From a bacterium (lineage in GTDB: Bacteria > SAR324 > XYD2-FULL-50-16): a stretch of 64,000 bases of DNA. Shown here in pieces: positions 26,354 through 35,589 of the stretch. The notes beneath the pieces are model-generated. The model ran no database searches, was not told the origin of the DNA, and saw only the letters and a list, made by a program, of their open reading frames with translations. The translations under genes and the position numbers were made by a program. Location: assembly GCA_018829445.1 (NCBI GenBank), contig JAHJTV010000088.1:1-64000 (forward strand), in the 5' to 3' direction. Numbering within the stretch: the first letter of the stretch is position 1; every line of letters starts with the position of its first letter.

Positions 26354-28870
26354 TTATAGCTGGCCCACAGCCCTTAATAAATGTTCCTCAATCTTTTCGA
26401 TTATGACCACAAGAATCCGCCCCGCCTCTTCGTACTGATAATTATTAATAAATTCATATAATTGATCGACATTGTCTTCCAGTTTTTCAGGTGCTGTCAT
26501 TTCCATCAAGGAATCCGTGATGGATGAGATTTCACTAAGATCTGATTCCTCTAGGGGGCGTATCAGTTTGCGGCAAATATCGAGATACAAGTCCAGGTCT
26601 ACGGCTTTCGTTTTTTTCTGGCGGTCAGTTTCAGGTTTTTCCTCAACAGCAACAGCTTCTATGGACTTATTTACCAGTGACAGTTCTCTGGTCAGGTAGG
26701 AAAATGCAGCTAAAATCTCATCTTCTCCTGCCTGGTGCGCAATACGCTCAAGTTTTTTTGCAGCGTCCTGAACCAGATAGGCTCCGATATTGCTACTAGC
26801 TCCGACAAAAGTATGAGCATACAGCTTTATTGAGTTCCTATCCAAGCTCTCCACAGCCAGTTTGAGATTCTGTTGCATAGATTCCTGAACATCATAAAAA
26901 TTTAAGAGAAACTTTTTACATTCTTCCCAACTGATAATCAGGCGTTGCAGGACTCCCGGCACATCAATTCCAGGCAGTGTCGGATATCCCGGGGTGGTAA
27001 TTGAAGGGTCAGTTTCCTCCGGTATTTCCTGGTCTTTTAAAAAACCATCATCAGAAGGTAACCATTTTTTGAGGATGGAATAGAGTTCGATGCGATCAAT
27101 AGGTTTGCTAATATAATCGTTCATGCCGGACTCCAGGCACTTCTCCCTGTCTCCTTTCAGGGCATTGGCTGTCATGGCGATAATTGGCGGCGATGTATCT
27201 CCCATCTCCTCCCGGATTCTCCTGGTTGCTTCATAACCGTCCATCTCAGGCATTTGCACATCCATAAGGATTGCCCCGTATTTTTTCAACTTGAGCGCTT
27301 CCAAACCTCGTTTTCCATTTTCCGCTATATCAACCGCATAGCCTGCTACCGAGAGCAACTCCGAGATAACAAATTGATTTGCCTTGTTATCTTCAACAAC
27401 AAGAATGAGAGCATTATTCGAGTCGTTTTTAGCAAATGGAGCCACTTCCCTGACTTCCGATTTGGTAAAATACCCGAGGGAATCCATGATAACATCGAAC
27501 AGATCCGATTGTTTGATCGGTTTGGTGAGGTATCCTTTGAGTCCAAGGTCATTGGCCCGACGAATCTCCTTTTCCCTGCCGAAAGCACTCATCAACACAA
27601 TGGGTATTTTTTTATCGACATCAATTTTTAATATTTCTTCTGCTGCCGTCAAACCGTCAATACCCGGCAGCCTCCAATCCATTAAAACCAGCCCGAATCC
27701 ATGATCGCCTTTTAAGATATTCAGGGCTTTCTCTGCTGTTTCCACCACACTGCTTTTAATACTGAAACTTTCAAGCATGCGTTGTATCATGAGTTGACTG
27801 GCCCTGTTATCTTCCACGATCAGGATTTTCAGGGTTAGAATTTCTTTGGGTATGATTTTCTTGGTTTTTTCTTTGATCTCTTTAATCTCAAAGGGAAGCT
27901 CAAAGGAAAACGTACTCCCTTTTCCCAGTTCACTTTCCACTTTAATGGCTTCTCCGCCCATCATGGTTACCAGCTCTTGCGATATGGCCAGTCCAAGTCC
28001 TGTTCCGCTGTACTTTCTGGAAGTAGTGCTGTCGACCTGGGTGAATGCTTCAAACAGGTCTCCCAGTTTATCAGAAGGTATGCCAATGCCGGTGTCCGTA
28101 AATTTGAAGGCTAATCGCACTTTCTGGTCATTTCTTTCAGCAACCGATACTCTCAGAATGATCTCCCCTTGATCCGTAAATTTAAAAGCATTGTTGATCA
28201 GATTGATTACCACTTGCCGAAGTCTCATGGAGTCTCCAACCAACCAGATTGTACTATCCAGCGCCACGTCCAGGATCAATTCAAGCTCTTTTTTTGATAT
28301 GCTCTCCCTGAAAATATCGGTTACTTCATCCAATAAGTCTCTCAATTTGAAGGGTATGGCATCCAGTTTCAGTTTGCCGGCCTCGATTTTTGAGAAGTCA
28401 AGAATATCGTTGATGATGCCGAGGAGTGATCGTGCCGAGGATCTGATGACTTTCAGGTACTCCCTTTGTTTGGGATCTTTGCTTGCATCCAGAGCCAGTT
28501 CGCTCATTCCGATAATTGCATTCATGGGCGTGCGAATCTCATGACTCATATTAGCCAGGAAATCACTTTTAATCCGATTGGCGGCTTCCGCTGCCTTCCG
28601 TGCTGCAGCCAGTTCCTGTTCGCGGATATCAGCCTCGTGAAGTTTATCCGATAGTTGTTCTTTTAATTCCGTTTCCAGGGCAATTTTCTCTTCCAGATCT
28701 TCAAGCAGTTCATTCATCTTAACAAACTGTTCCACTACATGCTGAGAAGTAATTTCGGAAGCCTTACGGGCAACCAGGACTTCATTGTAGAGAAAGGCAT
28801 TTTCTTCTGAAAGCGCTTCTTTGGATATATCACCGGCACTAAATAAATTAAGGCCCTGCTGCTTAATCAT
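26354..28870 (-). CDS. Soluble hybrid histidine kinase (HisKA-HATPase-REC-REC-Hpt)
   Basis: An 838-residue kinase without membrane segments. A coiled-coil N-terminus (1-105) leads to the HisKA box [14 protein letters not shown] (H110), HATPase motifs ([34 protein letters not shown]), two receiver domains (about 355-475 and 500-620, with DWRLPGIDG and [10 protein letters not shown]) and an Hpt domain with the phosphorylatable His in [14 protein letters not shown]. There is no canonical sensor domain, so its input may be a protein partner. It overlaps the hydrogenase protease gene by 8 bp, placing it in the hydrogenase operon. Coupling to hydrogen oxidation or sensing is inferred from that context. 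Confidence 0.9.
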   Translation of the reverse strand: MIKQQGLNLFSAGDISKEALSEENAFLYNEVLVARKASEITSQHVVEQFVKMNELLEDLEEKIALETELKEQLSDKLHEADIREQELAAARKAAEAANRIKSDFLANMSHEIRTPMNAIIGMSELALDASKDPKQREYLKVIRSSARSLLGIINDILDFSKIEAGKLKLDAIPFKLRDLLDEVTDIFRESISKKELELILDVALDSTIWLVGDSMRLRQVVINLINNAFKFTDQGEIILRVSVAERNDQKVRLAFKFTDTGIGIPSDKLGDLFEAFTQVDSTTSRKYSGTGLGLAISQELVTMMGGEAIKVESELGKGSTFSFELPFEIKEIKEKTKKIIPKEILTLKILIVEDNRASQLMIQRMLESFSIKSSVVETAEKALNILKGDHGFGLVLMDWRLPGIDGLTAAEEILKIDVDKKIPIVLMSAFGREKEIRRANDLGLKGYLTKPIKQSDLFDVIMDSLGYFTKSEVREVAPFAKNDSNNALILVVEDNKANQFVISELLSVAGYAVDIAENGKRGLEALKLKKYGAILMDVQMPEMDGYEATRRIREEMGDTSPPIIAMTANALKGDREKCLESGMNDYISKPIDRIELYSILKKWLPSDDGFLKDQEIPEETDPSITTPGYPTLPGIDVPGVLQRLIISWEECKKFLLNFYDVQESMQQNLKLAVESLDRNSIKLYAHTFVGASSNIGAYLVQDAAKKLERIAHQAGEDEILAAFSYLTRELSLVNKSIEAVAVEEKPETDRQKKTKAVDLDLYLDICRKLIRPLEESDLSEISSITDSLMEMTAPEKLEDNVDQLYEFINNYQYEEAGRILVVIIEKIEEHLLRAVGQL

Positions 28871-29309
28871 CGAAGTCCTCCTCTCCAGTTATATTCTCCA
28901 TCACGATTTTTAAAGCCAGTGATGATGCTTTTTCAATGGTTTGCTGGTCGGGAACCCCTTCTACTCCCAGGATAATTACCTGTGGCAAAACACCCTGGCA
29001 AACCTCGGGCATCATGTGTAACAGATAGGGCAGGCCGGAAGAGTGGTCGAATCGTTGATCTGCCAAAACTGCAACTTCATCGCTCTCCATCACTGAAATG
29101 CCCTCGTCTGTCCCGGTACCAAGTACGGTATCAACAAAAACAACTTTTTCTGCCCCTTCTATCAAACCTAAAAGATTCAACCCGGCCAAACCTCCATCGA
29201 TTACTTCTATCCCAGGAGGTAGCTCCCTGGTCAAGAGATTTTCGTAAACTCGAAAGGCGTTCGCGTCTTCGGGTAGATAGCGATTTCCTACGCAGATAAT
29301 CCGTCTCAT
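28863..29309 (-). CDS. [NiFe] hydrogenase maturation endopeptidase
   Basis: A 148-residue member of the HyaD/HybD/HoxW protease family, which removes the C-terminal peptide of the large subunit after nickel insertion. The N-terminal [19 protein letters not shown] matches the metal-binding GNxxxxDD-type opening of the family, and the central [27 protein letters not shown] is characteristic. The gene lies 8 bp behind the large-subunit gene, whose product ends in a 13-residue extension to be cleaved. The downstream kinase overlaps it. The name hupD or hoxW would be a guess and is not assigned. Confidence 0.9.
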   Translation of the reverse strand: MRRIICVGNRYLPEDANAFRVYENLLTRELPPGIEVIDGGLAGLNLLGLIEGAEKVVFVDTVLGTGTDEGISVMESDEVAVLADQRFDHSSGLPYLLHMMPEVCQGVLPQVIILGVEGVPDQQTIEKASSLALKIVMENITGEEDFDD

Positions 29310-29317
29310 ACGCTGTT

Positions 29318-30850
29318 CTACGCGATCCTTCCCATGCGTTTTGTTCTTTTATCAATTGCATGCACCGTGCAAACCAGGCAGGCATCGAAAGATCTTACAA
29401 TGTGCCCCAGTTTTACCGGATTGGCTATATCGCTGATTTCTGTTCCAATAAGTGCTTCTTCACCCGGCCCTCTGATACCGTCTGCGTCCCGCGGGGAAAG
29501 ATTCCATGTCGTGGGACTTATGATCTGATAATGCGCGATCTTTCTATTTTCTATTCGAACCCAGTGTCCCAAAGCTCCCCTGGTAACCTGGGTAAGGCCG
29601 AATCCCTCGCCATTAATTATTTCGCCCGGGGGGTTATAAAACTTACCATCGGCCACTGTTTCCGACAGCCAGATGTTCATGGCTGGGATTAATTGTGCCG
29701 GTCTTACCAATCGGGCAAGTTCTCTGGAAAAAACGCTGCTGCCGTTTGTCTTGAGAAGATCGGTAAAAAGTGGATTTTTACCAATAATCATCTCTGCCAG
29801 CGGTCCTGTTTCAGCAGGACGACCGTCATAACGCGGCGCCTTGGCCCAGGAGTATTTTTTTCCTTCATATCCGGACGCGTAGGGTTTGGTCTCCCCCCTG
29901 GCCGGATGGAGATCCGTCTTATCTCCCTCAAACCAGGAGTACTCCACGTGTTCCGTTATTTTTCCCTGGTCGAACTCATCCACTCCTTCACTGCTGGCAA
30001 AACCGGAAGGAACAAAACGTGTTTGTCCTTTTTTGACGTTTAGACTGGTGCCATCCGGCAGATCAAAAGCACCGAAGCTGATATAGTTTCCGCAGCCTTT
30101 CCCGATTTTGTCCAGTCCGATCAGACGGGCATACCGGATGAAAAAACCGAGGTGACTCTGTCGATGTGAATCATTTTCTTCAAGCCAAAGTTCCAGATCT
30201 TTGCCGCTTTTAACTTCCAACCATCGATCCAAACTACAGCCAAGAATCCTCTGCTCATACCAGGACTGGTATTGTTCCAACAACAATCTGCATTTCACCA
30301 GATCACTCTGGTTTGGAAGTGAAACAATTCCACCTGGCACCATGTAGGATGAGTGAGGCCACTGTCCTCCAAGAATAGCTACTATCTCCAGAATTTTTTT
30401 AGTCTCCCTGATAACCTCGAATAACGCTTGTCCTTTTAATGGTTCAAAACGCTGCACCGCTTCGTCGTATAATTCCAGCTTTTCATATGCAGGATTGACA
30501 AAATCTGCTGTGAACATCAGGAAACCGTGCCTCATATCACTTTGTATCATCTCAGTCATCAGAGCAATATTACGTATTCTGGTTGCATCCGGCGGTGGGG
30601 TAACATTCGCGATTACATCCAGTGCCAATGAAGCAGTAGTCAAATGCCCTGTGTTACATATCCCACAAATGCGGGGAGTAATGACCAGCCCATCCAAAGC
30701 ACCCCTTCCCAAAAGGATTTTTTCAAACCCGCGATACATTGTTCCGGAACATCTGGCTTCAGTAGCTACGCCATCCTCAATCTCTACTGAAATTTCCAAA
30801 TCCCCTTCTACCCGGTTCAGGGGTATATTCACTATTTTTTTTACAGTCAT
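29318..30850 (-). CDS. Group 2-type [NiFe] hydrogenase large subunit
   Basis: A 510-residue catalytic subunit. The nickel ligands are C62 and C65 (RICGICNTGH) and C491 and C494 (FDACLVCTVH). The more usual Pro after the Asp of the C-terminal motif is Ala here. A 13-residue tail follows H497 and would be removed by the protease encoded next. LEVKSGKDLELWLEEND and HLGFFIRYARLIGLDKIGKG resemble cytoplasmic group 2 uptake hydrogenases (HupL/HucL type). The small subunit lacks a Tat signal, agreeing with a cytoplasmic enzyme. Sensory hydrogenases (HoxC/HupV) usually lack the C-terminal tail, so this one is probably catalytic or of a processed sensory subtype. No Hyp maturation genes lie in the window. 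Confidence 0.93.
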   Translation of the reverse strand: MTVKKIVNIPLNRVEGDLEISVEIEDGVATEARCSGTMYRGFEKILLGRGALDGLVITPRICGICNTGHLTTASLALDVIANVTPPPDATRIRNIALMTEMIQSDMRHGFLMFTADFVNPAYEKLELYDEAVQRFEPLKGQALFEVIRETKKILEIVAILGGQWPHSSYMVPGGIVSLPNQSDLVKCRLLLEQYQSWYEQRILGCSLDRWLEVKSGKDLELWLEENDSHRQSHLGFFIRYARLIGLDKIGKGCGNYISFGAFDLPDGTSLNVKKGQTRFVPSGFASSEGVDEFDQGKITEHVEYSWFEGDKTDLHPARGETKPYASGYEGKKYSWAKAPRYDGRPAETGPLAEMIIGKNPLFTDLLKTNGSSVFSRELARLVRPAQLIPAMNIWLSETVADGKFYNPPGEIINGEGFGLTQVTRGALGHWVRIENRKIAHYQIISPTTWNLSPRDADGIRGPGEEALIGTEISDIANPVKLGHIVRSFDACLVCTVHAIDKRTKRMGRIA

Positions 30851-30900
30851 GGTTTTTTTATTCCTATCTGGGTTTATTTCCCCGAAACTTACTTCGTTCT

Positions 30901-30970
30901 GTCATCGCGGTCTCCGATCCGGGGATCCATTCAAATTTGGAACTGGACTCCGAGGCAAGCCCGGAATGAC
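30901..30970. repeat. REP-like imperfect palindrome between hydrogenase genes
   Basis: A 70-bp stretch beginning GTCAT and ending ATGAC, with GATCCGGGGATCCA on one side and CTCCGAGGCAAGCCCGG on the other. It looks like the widespread dispersed intergenic palindrome of proteobacteria (GTCATTCCGGGC... type). It sits in the 157-bp gap between the small- and large-subunit genes. It may modulate mRNA stability. Only one copy occurs in this window, so repetition is inferred. Confidence 0.5.
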
Positions 30971-31007
30971 GGGTGATACCCCGTAGTCTGCTGCGAGGTG
31001 GTTCGTT

Positions 31008-31946
31008 TTAAATTCGTGTTTTCCTGTCTTTCAATCGTTTTGGGGCAGCGGCAGCGGCCATTCCCTTATATGCCTGATAATGAGCCCGATCAACACCATC
31101 GGGCAGTTCAATTGGAATACCGGCAATATTTCGGGTATGAAAAAACGGGTAAGGATGCGGAAAATCCGGATGTGTACAACCGAAACAGGGGACTCCTACA
31201 GAGGTTTTCGAACTACGCCGGTTCCAGAGTATTTTGTTACAGGGACCATGTGTCAACGGCCCTCTGCAACCCAGATGAAAAAAGAGACATCCCCGCATGC
31301 CGAATTGTTCTTCTTCAATACGGTATTCGTGATACTCATTTCGAATACAACCCTGATGTACCATCATTCCGTACCATTCCAGGGGTGAATTATATTCATT
31401 TAAGGACAAGGGCAAGTCGTATATCAGAGCAGCCAGCGTACCTGCCACCACTTCACCATGGCAGGGGCAGCCTGGGAGGTTGATGACCGGTTTACCACTT
31501 GGGGTGATAAAATCCGAGCCAAGAAATCCGCCGATCTTGCTCTTATGGAACTGCAATCCGGTAGCTTCTGTCTCACCATCGGCCCCAATTCCGCCGAAGC
31601 TGGCGCAGGTTCCAACTGCGATAATGGATGTTGCCTTCCGAGTCAGGGAGGCGATCAAATCCTTTTTAGGTTTTCTATTGAACGTTTCATACATGCCTGA
31701 ACCACCCGGTCCCCGAATAACCGCACCTTCAATACAGAGGATATCAAGGGGCAGTTCCCCGGACAGCAGCTTTTCGATCAACTGTTGATACTCGGAATAA
31801 CTCCCGGAGGAAAAAGATGGGTGCCAGAGCAAATCTATATCGAGGTGCTTCAAAAACTGAAGAACATTCGGGGACTCCAGGCTAAGTAGTGACATACTGT
31901 CACCACCACAACCACCACACTGGAGCCAGAAAAGGTTTTTTGCCAT
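31008..31946 (-). CDS. Group 2-type [NiFe] hydrogenase small subunit
   Basis: A 312-residue electron-transfer subunit, with no Tat signal peptide (starts MAKNLFWLQ), typical of cytoplasmic group 2 enzymes. The ligands for the distal cluster (H197, C200, C220, C227) and the medial three-Cys cluster (C236, C254, C257) are present. The proximal-cluster motif, normally CxxC, reads QCGGCGGDSMS: C13 is there but the second Cys is Asp (D16), and an extra C10 is present. C114 (GTCASFGG) and C160 (LPGCPC) complete the site. Asp ligation or a [3Fe-4S] cluster is known in oxygen-tolerant high-affinity hydrogenases. An AGGGA ribosome site precedes the ATG. It is followed by the large subunit after 157 bp. 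Confidence 0.93.
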   Translation of the reverse strand: MAKNLFWLQCGGCGGDSMSLLSLESPNVLQFLKHLDIDLLWHPSFSSGSYSEYQQLIEKLLSGELPLDILCIEGAVIRGPGGSGMYETFNRKPKKDLIASLTRKATSIIAVGTCASFGGIGADGETEATGLQFHKSKIGGFLGSDFITPSGKPVINLPGCPCHGEVVAGTLAALIYDLPLSLNEYNSPLEWYGMMVHQGCIRNEYHEYRIEEEQFGMRGCLFFHLGCRGPLTHGPCNKILWNRRSSKTSVGVPCFGCTHPDFPHPYPFFHTRNIAGIPIELPDGVDRAHYQAYKGMAAAAAPKRLKDRKTRI

Positions 31947-32036
31947 ATTTATCCCTATTGGAAGAAAAAAACATTGCTGTTAATCTGATAAAATCTTATA
32001 TCTCCTGATTTACTTGCCTCCTGCTCTCCCTTGTTT

Positions 32037-34022
32037 TTATAGATCAAGTTGATCCTTTGACAGGTATTTTGCAGCATATTCCTCTATCAACCCGGATTGA
32101 ATCAGTAAGTCTACAATATCCTTGTCGATATGGTTATCTTTAACCATGTAGCCAAGAATTTTTACAGCCTCGGTCACGGTCATGGGTTTCTTATATGGTC
32201 GGTCTGGAGCCGAGAGAGCTTCAAAAATATCTGAAACAGCCATTATCCGAGATTGCAGGTTGATTTTATCAGCCTGCAATCCTTTTGGATAACCGGTTCC
32301 ATCCAGTTTTTCGTGGTGACCCGCTGCGATTTCGGTGACCTTTGATAGTTTGCGGGGCCAGGGAAGGCTGCCGAGGATTTTCTCGGTCATATAAGCATGG
32401 TTTTCAATGATCTTCCGTTCCTCGATATTTAGCGTTCCTTTACTGATAGAAAGATTTTCCACTTCATCATTCGACAAATAATTATAGACAGTGTTATTTA
32501 CCTTGTAAGATTTCTGGGCAATTTGATTTAGTCTTGCAATTTTTTCATCAGACATGAATTCGCTGCCCTTGTTTGCCTCTTCCAGAAAAAGAAGCTCATT
32601 TTCTAATTCAGCCAATTCAACTGCTAGTGAGGCCTTCATCCTCTTCACTTTTTCAGGATCTGCATCGCTTTTGACGAGTTTGACTATATCCTTCTCTTTT
32701 TCCAGCTGTTTTGACAGCGCAATCGCCTGCCAGCGGGTTTTAATCTGTTCCATCTTGTCATAAATCCCTTCCAGTTTTAGGGATTTGTCCACTACATGCT
32801 GGAATGTGGTTATTTTCCCCGTATCATGCATCCAGGCGGCAATCCGCAATTCATCCATTTCATCCTGCGTAAAACGGACATTGGCAAAAGGACCCTCAAC
32901 AATCTGGTTAACTTCTTCCGCAATTCTCAAAGTGAGTTCAGCAACACGTTCAATATGACCACCCGTATATTTTGACTTCTCTTCGATAGCCGTGGCAATG
33001 GCCTTGATAAACGATTCAAATAAATCTTTCAAGCTATCGATAAGGTTCTGTTGCGTTAACATGACCGCAGCCTGACTGGCCAACGCCTCCGTTAAATTGA
33101 TAACGTCATCATTAAATGGAATCGACTCACCCCTCTCATTCTTGGAATTAATCAACTGCAAAACGCCTATCATCTGGTCTTCATAATCGCACATGGGAAT
33201 TACAAGCATCGACTTACTTCTATATTTTGTCATATTGTCGAAGACTTTTGCTCCTTCAAAATTGAAACCCTCAGCTTCATAGACATCCGGGATATTCACT
33301 GTCTTATTGGTCAGGGCGACAAAGGCAGAAACATTGGCATGATTGGGTTCACCATCAGTATAAAGATGCACGTTGGGTAAGGTGACTTCATTGTTTGAAG
33401 TACCTCCCATGTAGCTGTTTAGAGTATCATTGTGTAGGACATGAAACGCCAGTTCACGGCGGTCATCAGTAAACAGGTAAAGTGTGCCGGCATCTGCTTT
33501 GGTAAATCGCCTGGCCATTCTGAGAATCAATTCCAGTACATGAGACAGGTTATGTTCCGCTGACATGGCCTTGCCAATGGCTGCCAAATCATTGATATTT
33601 TTTGCCTGTTCTTCTATAGTCCGGGTCAACTCGATATGGGAGTGTTTTAATTCAAGGTGAGTTCGGACTCTGGCTTGAACTTCCGACATATTGAACGGTT
33701 TGGTAATGTAATCAACAGCTCCCAACTCAAATCCGTATGATTTATTCTCTTCCTCATCCATGGCGGTTACAAAAATAATCGGAATTTCGCAGGTTGTGGG
33801 ATTTTTTTTGAGACGTCGACAGACTTCGTAACCGTCCATGCCCGGCATCATAATATCAAGAAGTATCAAATCCGGGGGTGTGGAGAGGGCGTTCTTGATA
33901 GCGCTTTCACCATTCAAGGCAATGCTGATTTTATGATTCTTAGCCAATCCCTTCACCAGAACATCAATATTTGTTTTGGTATCGTCAACGATGAGTACTC
34001 GATATTGGGAAAGGTCATTCAT
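32037..34022 (-). CDS. REC-GAF-HD-GYP cyclic-di-GMP phosphodiesterase-type response regulator
   Basis: A 661-residue regulator. The receiver domain (1-125) has the phospho-acceptor in DLILLDIMMPGMDGYEV and the switch Lys in DYITKPF. A GAF domain occupies about 155-335. The HD-GYP domain has GGHIERVAELTLR, the metal-binding HD of WMHDTGKI and the signature HHEKLDGTGYP. About 110 residues rich in Lys, Glu and Leu, probably a coiled coil, are inserted between the HD pair and the ENH segment, making the domain much longer than usual. It should hydrolyse cyclic di-GMP when activated. It is the gene just upstream of the hydrogenase small subunit (90-bp gap, same strand), so it may be co-regulated with it. 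Confidence 0.9.
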   Translation of the reverse strand: MNDLSQYRVLIVDDTKTNIDVLVKGLAKNHKISIALNGESAIKNALSTPPDLILLDIMMPGMDGYEVCRRLKKNPTTCEIPIIFVTAMDEEENKSYGFELGAVDYITKPFNMSEVQARVRTHLELKHSHIELTRTIEEQAKNINDLAAIGKAMSAEHNLSHVLELILRMARRFTKADAGTLYLFTDDRRELAFHVLHNDTLNSYMGGTSNNEVTLPNVHLYTDGEPNHANVSAFVALTNKTVNIPDVYEAEGFNFEGAKVFDNMTKYRSKSMLVIPMCDYEDQMIGVLQLINSKNERGESIPFNDDVINLTEALASQAAVMLTQQNLIDSLKDLFESFIKAIATAIEEKSKYTGGHIERVAELTLRIAEEVNQIVEGPFANVRFTQDEMDELRIAAWMHDTGKITTFQHVVDKSLKLEGIYDKMEQIKTRWQAIALSKQLEKEKDIVKLVKSDADPEKVKRMKASLAVELAELENELLFLEEANKGSEFMSDEKIARLNQIAQKSYKVNNTVYNYLSNDEVENLSISKGTLNIEERKIIENHAYMTEKILGSLPWPRKLSKVTEIAAGHHEKLDGTGYPKGLQADKINLQSRIMAVSDIFEALSAPDRPYKKPMTVTEAVKILGYMVKDNHIDKDIVDLLIQSGLIEEYAAKYLSKDQLDL

Positions 34023-34732
34023 GATATGTCCCTGTTATCTGAATTTCTTGATCTTTATTTCTACTATCGGTTAAGTTTTATCAAATTGTAATTATTGATA
34101 AAGTCACAATGGGATCATAAGTAATTTGATTTCAGAGGTCAAGGCATTCCTTTCAGATTTTTGAGTGAATGAGATTTAATTTCAAGTAGGAATTTTTAAA
34201 GCTCTGTATGTTCTTGGGAAGGAGATGATTTCATTGCCGTTACTCACTCTGTATGAGTGTTTCCAGCCGGGGAATCAATTATACAGAGTCTCTTTAAGGA
34301 TATTTTTTCACCAATGCCGGTTTTATTTTCCTGATTATTGATAAGACGGTTCCTGTCCCATTTTGGTTGCAACATTACAAGTGGGGCGGAAGTGGAGAGA
34401 CTGGGTTGTGAGAAGGTATACTGCATTGTATTATTTAACAATTACCCTGTTCTGTCAAAATTGGCGAAAAAATTTTCCCAGAAGTACACTTTGCATTTAA
34501 ATGTACATGGATATTGAATGTTTCGATTATATTGTCGATTAATCGCTTGAGTAAATTATTCCCATGTCAAATGAATGTTCTTCGAGAGGGGGAAGATTCT
34601 TAAATTAAGCTTTTTGGACTCGGAAAGTTCCTTCTAAGGCTAAAAATTGTGTACTTCTGAAGGTTTAGTTCCATACTTACCGGATATCAGTTTGGTCCGA
34701 CCCCGAATCACGCGCCCCGAATCACGGGAATC
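34023..34732. other. Non-coding stretch, nothing recognised
   Basis: About 710 bp upstream of the HD-GYP gene. No coding frame with recognisable content. A short tandem duplication of CCCCGAATCACGCG (13 of 14 bases) occurs near 34700-34727, right before the HD-domain relic. Confidence 0.4.
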
Positions 34733-35037
34733 AACAAAGCAGCTCTGCGTATTTTTGGTCTGCTTCCTACTCCGCAAAAGGAAGAATTCATTTGTTTATG
34801 GCACGAGTTTGAAGAAAAAGAACATACAAGGCCAATGTCGCAGCAGTGATGGATGGATTACAACCACTACTCAACCATGTGATAACAGGAAATGATAATG
34901 AAAATCCTCATGGGTTGACCAAGAGCCAAATTATTGAGAAGAATAAACTTATCAAAGATTTTTCTCCTCAACTATGAGGCATCGCCAAAGAGCTTATAAA
35001 CAAAGGTGTGAAGAAGGGGTTGTACAAGAATGAATAA
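34733..35037 (+). pseudogene. Relic of an HD-domain hydrolase (YfbR-like)
   Basis: Two frames together give the C-terminal half of an HD-domain phosphohydrolase. The first frame reads KAALRIFGLLPTPQKEEF followed by ICLWHEFEEKE; the second, after a frameshift near 34815-34830, reads KANVAAVMDGLQPLLNHV and HGLTKSQIIEKNKLIKDFSPQL, then a TGA at 34975-34977 where Trp is expected, then GIAKELINKGVKKGLYKNE. The EFE...D-LQPLL-N and HG-(T/I)-QV arrangement is typical of this family. The N-terminal half with the HD motif is absent. The gene is clearly dead. Confidence 0.75.
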
Positions 35038-35175
35038 TTCATAACAATTTTATCAAGCGAAGCGCTCTAGCCGCCGGTGAATTCGAGCTTTGTAATCCTG
35101 GCAAATCTTTAGTCGGGCTAAATCCCGTCGCAGCGACCGTTTGTAATGGTGTTATCTTTCAAAAGGAGGAATTAT

Positions 35176-35589
35176 ATGAACTTATGGGTCAGGAAAATAG
35201 AATTTTGGTCCTTTTTATTTTATTGATGATTTGTTTCAGAAGTGCTTTAGCGGATTGGAACACAGTTCCAACCGGCTCAATGAAGCCAACAATTGTTGAA
35301 GGCGATAGAGTCTGGGTGAAAAAACTTGCTTATGATCTTAGAATTCCATTTACAGCAGTTTCCTTACATCAAATTTCGAATCCAAAAAGAGGGGATATTA
35401 TTACATTTGATTCTAAATCAGCAGGTGTAACCCTAGTCAAGCGGGTCATTGGTTTGCCAGAAGACACAGTGGAAATGGTCAACAATCGACTTATCATTAA
35501 TGGAAAACCTGCTTCTTATTCAATTGTTAAACAAGATTACAATGGCTTAATTGTTGAAGAAGACTTAAACGGAATCAAACATTTAATTA
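35176..35589 (+). pseudogene. Signal peptidase I, frameshifted and truncated by an IS element
   Basis: An S26-family leader peptidase remnant. FRSALADWNTVPTGSMKPTI carries the catalytic Ser, and LVKRVIGLPEDTVE the catalytic Lys. The C-terminal GDNRDNSxDSR box is missing because the gene runs into the insertion sequence at 35590. At the 5' end, the strong AAAAGGAGGA site serves an ATG at 35176 (MNLWVRKIEF) in a different frame; adding one T to the T4 run at 35203-35206 would join it to the downstream frame (LVLFILLMICFRSALADW). So the gene has at least two lesions. The best uninterrupted frame starts at 35184. Confidence 0.8.

Noticed and set aside
29131-29385. 84-residue frame inside the hydrogenase protease
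   Set aside because: Arg/Ser-rich antisense-type composition typical of a shadow frame.
34647-34895. 82-residue plus-strand frame
   Set aside because: It is an out-of-frame shadow of the HD-domain relic; the meaningful homology is in the other two frames.
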